Assembly: GCF_900496995.4 (NCBI RefSeq)
Contig: NC_044004.1
Span: 78,313,538 to 78,377,537, forward strand
Source of the DNA: Aquila chrysaetos chrysaetos
Lineage: Eukaryota; Chordata; Aves; Accipitriformes; Accipitridae
DNA length: 64,000 nt
Direction of reading: 5' to 3'
Every line of letters starts with the position of its first letter. Within the stretch, counting starts at the first letter, position 1. Positions 1 to 28,824 of the stretch are shown here, in pieces. A model generated the notes under the pieces. It ran no database searches, had not been told where the DNA came from, and saw only the letters and a program-made list of their open reading frames with translations. Both the position numbers and the translations under genes were made by a program.

Positions 1-2124
1 CTGCATAAAACCAAAAAATAGCTATAAATTTTCTTAGGACAGCAAGGTCCAATGACTGGAAAAACACAACTAAAACAAAAACAACTGAGTATTCAAAGAC
101 GCAAATAATTCCCACAAGGAATGACCTAAATATTGAATAAAGATGCTTTCAGCCTCCATTAGAAAGATTTTTAGTTCAGGGTAAAAAAAGGGGGGGCGGG
201 GAGGAGGATAAGGAGAGAAAACTTTTCCTTTCACTAGCACAGGAAAAGGATAAAGTGTGGTCAGTATGATATTCACTTTCTCCTGTCAAAAACTATGTTC
301 TCAACAGAAGACAACAGGAAAGGGGGGGGTTGGTAATAATAATCTTCAGCACTTCCATGACATTCTAAATTTGGGTATCTAAATGTTCTTTACAAATATT
401 AATGGAATGCAGTGTCACAACACCCTTGTGAGAGTTAGATAACAATTTGCCTTGTTTTGCTGATGGCAACCTGGGGCACAGATGGGTTAAAGAGGATACA
501 TGTGGTTTTTTTTATAAGTGAGGCTCAAGGCCCTGTGTATTACAAAGACTGAAAGCAATACCTTGAAAATAATTTTTATTTGTTTTACTATAAATTATCA
601 GAAATGTCAAGTCTAGTCATCTTTTCTGAAAGATTTCTCTGGAGCCTAGGACTTCTGAGGTGTTGGTGGTACTGAACCTTCAGTAAAGAAAACATTTTCT
701 CCAGTTTTCAGTAGGCAGTGGAAGTAGATAAATGTTTATAAAAATGTCAATTTAAATCAGTTTAGCTAGAAGCACTTTTTTGGTACTAACTGCTCATCTT
801 CTGCTTTTTAGTGCTCCGAGTGCCTGAACTGCATTAGTTCTCTGCAGTCACTGTACAGAAGATGTGTTTAAAAAACAAAACAGAGAAACATCAACACCCT
901 AAGATATATTTTTATAACAAAACATTTAGTAGTGCTTATATATCATACAACAGTACTTACTGTTATACTTAGAATGTTAGTCCCTAAAGAACTAAAATCC
1001 TGTCTGAGTCGCTGCTGAGACAGGTCAGGTGGAGCTAGTTTTCTTTAACTACAAACCAAATTGTTTTTCACTGGGAAAGGCAGCCTACAGCCTCCTCTGT
1101 GTCAGGCTGGGCTGGCACGCTATGTATCACGTATATCACCTATATAGTCCCTGCGTATCGCATAATCCTATCTCACTCCCTAATAAAAATGGTGGCTGAG
1201 CTGATGTCTCATTGCCCACAAGAAGGTGGGCAACCTGGAGTAGGTAAAAATAGCCCACTTGTGGCCCAGCTTAAGTGGCAGGCTGTATGCAGTATAGGCA
1301 CAAAACCCACGGCAGTTACGGAAAGCATCAGGTTTACTATATAGAGGCAGGCTGAGTTCAGTTTGCTCCCCTAACCCACCAGAGAGATCAGCGATTGTTA
1401 ATTCAGTGACTTTTAATTGGCCACACAGAAAATTAATGACAGATGCAGATTAGGGGGCTGAACCTTATTCTACGGATATGCGTTTTTTACTTCACCCTCA
1501 CCAGTGTATCTGGCAGAACAGTTAGGTCCCTGGTTTGGTAGTAACAAATGTTTGGCATTGGTCACAAAGCCATCTTGTCCAAGGTGGCTTTTTTCACTTC
1601 TGTTTCTAGCCCACTTCTACAAAAATCTTAAATTGGGATTTGACAGCTTTGTGATCCTCAAATAATTGAACAATGACCATTTTTCTAAATGTATTACTAT
1701 TCCTGAAAATGGTGCTTTGGAAAAACACTTTGAACTAAGCAGAAATTATTTTGAGCACGTATTTGTAGTTAAAAGTATGCTTAAGAGTGCAGATCCGCAA
1801 CAGCTCTTTGTTAAAGCCAGTTTAGAGAGTCTCTCCTTGCTCTGGCCACTCTACCCCTGCCTCCAAGTCATAATTCATTATTTCCTCAGCTGTGCATGCA
1901 CATCTGCTTTGAAGCTGTGCTGTGAACAGGATGGCTAAAATTATCAGTGTTTAAAAAAAAAAACCCAACAAATAAGTCAAGGCAATCTCAGTTTATTGGA
2001 GATAATATTCTGATACAGTGACTATGGAGACATCCCCAAGATGTCTCCAAGGAAAAAAAAAATGGAGCTGAATTCTGATGGTTAATTCCATAGCATATTT
2101 TAATTTTGTCTTATTTCTTCCTAG
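1..2124 (+). other. TRPC3: TRPC3 intron (partial, left edge of window)
   Basis: This stretch lies upstream of the first recognisable TRPC3 exon and ends in the acceptor ttcctag at 2124. No exon with TRPC similarity was seen in it, so it is read as intron. It contains one reverse-oriented MIR-like fossil (about 380-505) and otherwise AT-rich unique-looking sequence. Short open frames here have no recognisable similarity. Confidence 0.75.
380..505 (-). repeat. MIR-like SINE remnant, reverse orientation
   Basis: The + strand reads like the reverse complement of a MIR core: 'ttctttacaaatattaatgg', then 'gtcacaacacccttgtgag', then 'ctggggcacagatgggtta'. These match the MIR order of CTTTACA..ATTAA, CTCACAACAACCCTGTGAG and CTGAGGCACAGAGAGGTTA. 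Called by eye from remembered MIR consensus; boundaries are approximate. Confidence 0.6.
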
Positions 2125-5100
2125 TTAAACCTTTTCACTCAGTCCAACTCCAGAGTTTTTGAATCACACAGTTTTAACAGCATTCTCAATCAGCCGACAC
2201 GCTATCAGGTAAGTACATACAGCGGTCACTGTTTTGAGTAATAGAGCTGTGTGAAGGTACTAGCAGAATTTTGTGTTTCAAGTACATTTTGCCTTCACCA
2301 GACCAAGGAAACCTCCTGTAGAAATCAAACTCCAGGATGCTACTGGAAAAAAGACGGTTACTGTTCAAGCCCCATTATTTGAAGTGTTTAAAAACTAGCC
2401 CATACAAAATTAAATTTTCCTTTGATGTCCCAGTTTGGAAAGTGTGAGAAGCAAATATCTGAAGCTGATTTCTGAGGAAAGGATGTGAAAGCATTGAGCT
2501 GACTAGGTTAGCGTTACTTTCCCATCCTTTCTTCTCATGATCTGAGAGGTGACATTCAACATTCTTGCAGATGGGAATGCGCTCTTTCTGGTAAGAGGAG
2601 TCTGTCAGATGTTACCTTCCTGTCTTCTTTCCAGCTCAGAAATAAAAGAGTAAATAGGAGCTCTTGTTCCCCTAGTGAAGATGTTGAAGGTGTTTAATAC
2701 ACCTGTGCAAATTCTGTTAGACGAGCTACGTTAGATTAGGTATGGTAACACAATACAAGAATATCAGTACATACAAGGAGCCCTGGCAGTTACGGTATAA
2801 AAATACAGATATAATCTTAATGAATCCTTCTCAACTGACATTGCACTGTCATACTGTAAAATCTCAACTTTTTTTCTTTTTGAAAGGTGAATATTTATCT
2901 CTTACTATTACACATCCTTTCACATGTGAACTGAGTTTAACAAAGAGTAAACCTATTCTGAAGCTATTTAAAGCCTAAATTAGGTGTGTTTAGGCCTATT
3001 TTCCTGTTGTCCTGTTCCCCACAAAAAGTTGTGTTGCTCTGTAAATAAGAGGTAATTGGATGAGAAAGGTGCTTTATTGTAATGATGAATCTCAGCTTGC
3101 CAGCAAAAAAGCCCATATGAGGCAACTGCTTGTTCTGGGGCTGTTCATTATTTCACTTATACAGATGTGAGGGAGGTCGTTAAGAAAGAGAAGTGACTAG
3201 TGTTTAAGTATATATGCTCATCTGATTATGTAACTTGTTTTATTCTGGCAGCAAATAATGAAAAGACTGATAAAGCGTTATGTTCTGAAAGCACAAGTGG
3301 ACAAAGAAAATGATGAAGTAAATGAAGGTAAGAAAGAGGCTGCATTTGCAATATTCAGAGACATTTTTTGTCACGTCATATTAGGAATCGTTATTACAGT
3401 GGTGCATGGAGGTCTCAGGTAAAAAGATGGTTTATTTCTACTTCAAATGCACTGAACTCAGATAGATAGTAGTGGAAGTATGCCTGTGACAACAAAAATG
3501 GACGAGCAGGACCAAAGAAGTAGAACTAAGAAGTATTATGGGCCCCGTTTTACAGGTGGAGAACGAGAGCACAGGCATGACGTACAGTTACAGAGGAAAT
3601 TTGTGAGGAAGCCACTAACTGCATTCACACTTGCAGAGTCCTGGTCAGAGCTGCAGGGCATCTTTCTCTCTGTTTCATTCACCTGAACACACAATTTACC
3701 ACTTTACACCAACTGAATACACAATTTACCACTTTGCACCATTAACTACTTGTGTTACCTTCCTTCATAAAGCTGTGTGGAATATTCATCTGTGAAGCTG
3801 CATATCATTAAACAAAGCTGCATAGAGTTAGCTGCATGGTGAAAAAATGACCACTGTAGCCACTCTTTCAGTGTGTGACTGGAGATCTTTAGAGCAATGA
3901 TAAGTCTGAGCTTGGTGTCTGGTGACAGTGCAGAACTTCCCTGGTAGCAGTGAGGGGTGCATGCTCCAGACACGCACCCCGACTCCCCATTGGGATGACA
4001 CTAAGATGAATGCTGTCCTCCTTCCTCCAGCCTTCCAGGAATGAAACACAGGCCTACAGGCCAAAAAAGAAACTCTTGAGCTCTGGGCAGGTCCCCAAAC
4101 AAAATAATAGGGGGGTGTGCAACATGGGTCATTATTTACTCTGTACTCTAGCTAAAACTATCAGGCAGTAGAATGATGTCCCTTCCAGGGCTGGCTTTGC
4201 TCTTGGAAATGTAACACCCCAGCTATAGTTTTGTTCCCCATAGGCTGGAGGTTATAACCATCACGGTTCAGCCAGTAAGAAATCTCTGTGACCGCCACCA
4301 GAAGAACATACCTGCTTAGCATACCTAGTTCTTGTCTGGGCTAGTTTAGTTGGTTTCGGCACACTGGGATCGTTTACCTAAGCCACTTTGCTGGCAGCCT
4401 TGTGCTCTCCAGCTGGTGTGCAGTGACAACGTGGGATCAGAACAGCTTTTACTGGCATGGAAGTATCAGACGGCTGCGTGCATATGTGATGTGAGGGGTC
4501 TGAATGCGCTCGCTCTCAGCTAAGGCGGCATAGCTTTTGTTTTGCTTGGTAGTTATTCTGCTTACCTGTAACTCTGCAGCAACAAGCATGGTGCAGAAAA
4601 GAAGGTATAAATTAAATCCCACTCTGTGCCTTTGAAAGGCAGCATTGTGCATTGACTGTTATCCTGACTCTTCCCCATCCTATGTGGCTGTACAGAGCTG
4701 AGCTCGTGAGTGACAAAAGCAGAGAAGCTCCTAAAAGTGTCTTCCTCTCATTGTGCCCCTCTCCTGAATTCCCACTGCTTTCCTCCTGCTCTGTGGTGGG
4801 GGAAATCATCTATCTAGCGATTGATGAAAAGACTGTTCTCTCACCAACAGTGCCAGGGTGTACAAGTCTTTCCAGTTCCCTGATGCCTCTTTCGTGTTGG
4901 CATATACGTGTTTAGATAAGCAAGACAGTGTGGAAGAATCATGGTCCGTGGACATCATGGTTCTTGCTTTGTCACCAATTTTCATAGAGGGAAGTCCGCT
5001 TTGAGCAAGTCAGCTAACCTCTGAACCTCAGTCTTCAGCTGCATAGCAGAGGTGGTGTTTTTTGTGTCATCCCCATCTCATTGGTACCCAAAGTATAGAT

Positions 5101-6101
5101 CCAGCCTTTGAACATACAATTTTTGAAGTCTGCTATATGCTAAACAGAAAACTTCTGCATTCTTAGGTACTGCAGCTATTTTAAACATAAGTCTAGGGAT
5201 TTCTCCCCGTTTTGCATCACTAGAGAATTTAGGTATTCTTTCATAGTCTTCGATTTCATATGGGACAAATAGTCTCCTGCGGTGGCTGTTGTGTATGAAT
5301 TCACATAGTTCACACTTGCTGGAAGGATAGTATTTGAATATTTTAAAAACAACTTCTTTTGAACTTAGTATCCTATAATGGAAAACATGCTGTTGCTTGT
5401 TACAACCCTGGCCTTGACAATTGTTTTCTTTTAAATGCATCTTGTGTACTTGTGTCACATTGTAACATAATTTTAAATTGGTTGACTTTTTCTAATTCAA
5501 AGGATGTTGGTAAGGAAGAGGAGAGAGACTCAGAAGCTGTGAGTTTTACTGCCAGCTCTGCCACACTTTTTCTGTGTGATCTTGGCACATCACTTCAGAA
5601 AAAATCTCTTTGCCTTTTCTCTCTAAAAGGGGGATACTAATATTTACCAGCTGTTCAGCAGTGTTGCCGTGATTAATTCATTAACCTATGTAAAGCACTT
5701 TTTGAATCTTTGATGTTCTGTATACACGTGGAGCACAACATTAGAGTTCAATGTACTATTAAAATGCCTTTGGTACTATTTAGGGGTGGAAACACACATC
5801 TCACTGAGAATGATGAGGTAAAGCCTCCTGCCCCACCCCTGTACCTGCTCTTGTGAACATTTTGAGATAATAATCTGAAATATGCACTGACGTGACTTAA
5901 CATTATTGAATGAATGTTAAACTTTGCTAACAAGTATTTCTTTCACTGATTAATACAGGTGAATTAAAGGAAATCAAACAGGATATCTCCAGTCTTCGCT
6001 ACGAACTTTTGGAGGATAAGTCCCAAGCAACAGAAGAGTTAGCAATTTTAATACATAAACTCAGTGAGAAACTAAATCCTAATATGTTGAGATGTGAATG
6101 A
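2125..6101 (+). CDS. TRPC3: TRPC3 cation channel, last three coding exons (5' truncated by window)
   Basis: C-terminal 100 residues of the short transient receptor potential channel TRPC3, a plasma-membrane, diacylglycerol-gated Ca2+/Na+ channel. Exons: 2125-2208, 3252-3327, 5959-6101; all introns GT-AG and the phases join (303 nt, stop TGA 6099-6101). The joined product contains LNLFTQSN.., [15 protein letters not shown] and a terminal [10 protein letters not shown]. The first two exons carry the calmodulin/IP3-receptor binding (CIRB) segment and the last the coiled coil used for tetramer assembly. The ending NPxMLRCE separates TRPC3 from TRPC6 and TRPC7, whose tails differ. All transmembrane segments and the pore lie left of the window. 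The 84-nt exon is in phase with its neighbours, so skipping it keeps the frame; a mammalian isoform lacking this exon (TRPC3c) is known. BBS7 follows 1.2 kb downstream on the same strand, as in the human block. Confidence 0.96.
3530..3620 (-). repeat. MIR-like SINE remnant, reverse orientation
   Basis: 'ccccgttttacaggtggaga' followed by 'gagcacaggca' resembles the reverse MIR segment CCCCATTTTACAGATGAGGAAACTGAGGCACAG. Short and diverged, inside the TRPC3 intron 3328-5958. Boundaries approximate. Confidence 0.45.
3683..3742. repeat. 30-bp tandem duplication, two copies
   Basis: Units 3683-3712 and 3713-3742 both read ctgaa(c/t)acacaatttacc followed by acttt(a/g)cacca and differ at three positions. 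It lies in a TRPC3 intron and has no evident function. Confidence 0.85.
4995..5047 (+). repeat. MIR-like SINE remnant, forward orientation
   Basis: 'ctttgagcaagtcagctaac' and then 'ctctgaacctcagtcttc' match the MIR core CTTGGGCAAGTCACTTAACCTCTGNGCCTCAGTTTC. Inside the TRPC3 intron 3328-5958. Confidence 0.5.
5530..5735 (+). repeat. MIR SINE, forward orientation, nearly full core
   Basis: The best MIR match in the window. In order it shows 'gactcagaagctgtgag', 'ctgccagctctgccacac', 'tgtgtgatcttggcacatca', 'gggggatactaatatttacc', 'gtgttgccgtgattaattc' and 'taacctatgtaaagcactt'. These follow the MIR consensus landmarks from the tRNA-derived side through the core to the GTAAAGCACTT segment. It lies just before the last TRPC3 exon. 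Called by eye. Confidence 0.7.
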
Positions 6102-6995
6102 TTCAACAGAGGAACCATGGCTTTGACTACAGCACAACTATTTATTGGCAATAATATTTCAGTATCTTATACTTGAAAAACGTATTGTAGATTTTTAGCA
6201 CTAAATAACTTTATGTACAGCTTCTCTGGAATTTAGTCTTAGGAAATTTTATTAACTCATTACAAAAACATCGCTCTCTTCATTTTAATTGTCTGAAAGC
6301 AAGAACTATCATCTGTTTGGTTTTTGGGTTGGTTTTTTGGTTTGGTTTTTTTTTTCTTTTTTTGCATTTATGCATTAAAAAGGTGTAATGGTATGAATTG
6401 CTGATATTTTAACAGGTTTATGAATACATATTGAGAATTCTTTGCACTAAGTTTGCAAGAAAAAATTAAAATAACAGATATACAGCATAGTACTCTGTTC
6501 CTTGCCGCAACTGGGTACGAATAGATTTTTTTGTAATACCATAAATCAACTAGAGATCAGTGGAGGATTATATGAAATCTTTGTTCTTTATTAGCAATGC
6601 TAGTAATGCGTATGAGCTGAGAACTCGCGGTATGATCACAAGGAATTCATGAAAATCGGGTGAAAGTGTGAATGTAATTGTAGTAGCACTGTTTAACACA
6701 CATGTATGTATGTGTACCCACAACTACCGTTTCTTAATTCAGCATATTGACTTTCGCGAGGAAGGACTAGAATTTTTTTTTTTTTTTTAAAAAACAAACA
6801 AAACCACCACCAACCACTTTGGAAGGTAACATGAACTCAGCTCAAAGCTACTCTTTACGTGGTAGAAATGATTTTTTTTTTTTTTTTTTAATTCAGACTC
6901 CGCCCAGGGCTGGTATTTTGTTACACTGTTCCAAACAATGCCTCCGACGCTTCATTGTTAAATAAAATATTCCTACTTTACTGATAACTCCACAT
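6102..6995 (+). other. TRPC3: TRPC3 3' UTR and spacer to BBS7
   Basis: AT-rich sequence after the TRPC3 stop. A candidate poly(A) signal ATTAAA sits at 6465-6470; the true end is not determined. The stretch contains several T-rich tracts of the TTTGG/TTTTT kind (6310-6365) and long T runs near 6771-6788 and 6871-6889. No other coding similarity seen. Confidence 0.6.
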
Positions 6996-7220
6996 CGTCC
7001 CGCTAGTTTGGCACCCAAGTGCCGGGGGGGGGGACGGGCCGCCCGCCGCCTCGCCTCAGGCCTCGCCTCAGGCCGCCAGACGGCTGCCGAGAGCCCGGGT
7101 CCCGCCCCCTCCGGCAGACGCTGTCCAATGGCGGCGCGCGGCTCGCTGCGGGCCCGCCTCCTCGCCGTCAGGCCTAGCCAATGGGAAGCCGCCTCGGGGC
7201 GATGCGGGCCGCCGCCTGAG

Positions 7221-7234
7221 GTTGCCGCGGTAAC
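7221..7234. promoter_or_regulatory. BBS7: RFX-type X-box (GTTGCC-GC-GGTAAC)
   Basis: The 14-mer GTTGCCGCGGTAAC fits the X-box consensus GTNRCC-N(0-3)-RGYAAC with no mismatch and is nearly palindromic. It ends 60 bp before the BBS7 ATG. X-boxes bound by RFX/DAF-19 factors are a known control element of cilium genes, including BBS genes, so function here is likely but inferred. Confidence 0.85.
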
Positions 7235-7294
7235 GGGAGCCTGTGGCAGCGGTGAGGCAGCGGCCGCGGGTGGGATCCGCTCCCCGCCGGCCCT

Positions 7295-27556
<20,262 letters not shown>

Positions 27557-28194
27557 CAAGGAAGAAGCAGAGTAATTTTTCTTTTTTTTTCTTTTTAAAT
27601 CAAGGCAGTTCAATATCTTTAAAAAAACAAAACCAAACCCACTTTTACTCTTTTGTTGTACTGTTAGTTCTTAGGTTTTGTTCATGTTTATTGTCATACT
27701 GAATACAGCAGTCAACTTTGGTTCATATAAGCTGTTGTCTGTGTTGAGCATGCGCCGAGTTTCTCTGTACATAATGTTCTTCATAGCTAAAGAAAACTCA
27801 AATCAGGTGTACATACCAAATACCCTTTTTGCACAAATGTTTTCCCTACTCTTCAAGACTACATGTGCTGCTCTCCAGTTGTAAGAAGGTATGAAGAAAC
27901 TCGTTGTGGGAGCCTTGGCCAGCGTTAGAAGAAATTCGTGTGTTAAACTGTGCATTAACTATGGTGTGTGCCTGCCCCACCGAGAGAGGGGTAGGGGAAT
28001 CCCACCAGACGGGAGGTGGCTCAAGGGGAGCAGAGCTGCTCTCAGAGCTTCGGCCTGGCTCCGGCTGCCATTAAACGTCCTCCGTGCTCCTCCCCTCTCT
28101 CCGTCCTTTGGTTCAAAACTCCACCTTACCTCTCGCTCATTTCAAGTCAGAAGAGAGGAGCCAGCTTGTGGAGCGAGAGATTTGTTCACAAGCG

Positions 28195-28225
<31 letters not shown>

Positions 28226-28260
28226 GAGTAGATTACGCCATTAACTGGGGCGACAGGTTT
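27557..28260 (+). other. BBS7: BBS7 3' UTR and spacer to CCNA2
   Basis: Sequence after the BBS7 stop. There is no AATAAA; one ATTAAA is at 28070-28075. An uninterrupted A tract of 27 follows at 28199-28225. Beyond it the CCNA2 CpG island begins at once, so the two genes are separated by only about 1.3 kb from stop to start codon. Confidence 0.6.
28199..28225 (+). repeat. A27 homopolymer
   Basis: Twenty-seven A residues between the end of BBS7 and the CCNA2 promoter island. It could be a simple homopolymer or the tail of an old retro-insertion; no body of such an element is recognisable to its left. Confidence 0.9.
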
Positions 28261-28296
28261 TCCCGGTTGCGGGGGGGGAACACGGGACGAGGCGCT

Positions 28297-28324
28297 TCCC
28301 TCCCTCCCTCCCTCCCTCCCTCCC
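28297..28324 (+). repeat. CCCT/TCCC tetranucleotide microsatellite
   Basis: About seven perfect TCCC units in the upstream part of the CCNA2 CpG island. Confidence 0.95.
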
Positions 28325-28672
28325 GCCGCCAGGCATGAGCAGGCTGCGGCAGCGCGGCCGGAGCCGCCCCGGCCTGAGGCAGCCAGAACCAAACCGCTGG
28401 CACGTCCTCAGCGGGAGGAGCGTCCCCTCGTCCCCCTCGTCCCCCTCGACCCCTTCGTTCCCCCGGGGCCAGCAGCTCTGCCCCGGCCCGCCTGGGCCCT
28501 TCCCCTCCGGCCTCCCGCCGAACGGTCCGCCCCGCCCACTTCGCCTCAGGATGGCCCCGCCCCTCGCCTCGCCTCGCCTCGCCTCAGGCCCCGCCCGCCG
28601 TTAGCCCCGTCCCGCTTTGGCCCCTACCGCCGCCCGTAGGCCGCGTGACGCGCCGCGGCCCCGCGCCCTCTC

Positions 28673-28705
28673 ATTGGCCGATTCAATAGTCGCGGGCTAC
28701 TTGAA
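28673..28705 (+). promoter_or_regulatory. CCNA2: CCAAT box plus CDE/CHR cell-cycle module
   Basis: ATTGG at 28673-28677 (inverted CCAAT), then CGCGG (CDE core) at 28691-28695, five bases, then TTGAA (CHR core) at 28701-28705, 119 bp before the ATG. The central string GTCGCGGGCTACTTGAAC differs from the human cyclin A2 element by one base as I recall it. CHR sites bind DREAM/MuvB complexes and repress the gene in G0/G1; NF-Y binds the CCAAT box. Confidence 0.85.
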
Positions 28706-28824
28706 CGGGGAGAGCGCCGCCGCCGCCGCGCGAGACTCGGCGGCCGCCGGCACGAGTCGCGCCCATCCCCCGCCCGCCCCCCCCCCCCCCTTCCCCGTCC
28801 TCCTTCTCCTCAGCCGCCCCCGCC

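Noticed and set aside
28199-28225. A27 tract as the tail of a processed pseudogene
   Set aside because: The sequence to its left is BBS7 3' UTR-like and shows no copied gene body or flanking target-site duplication.
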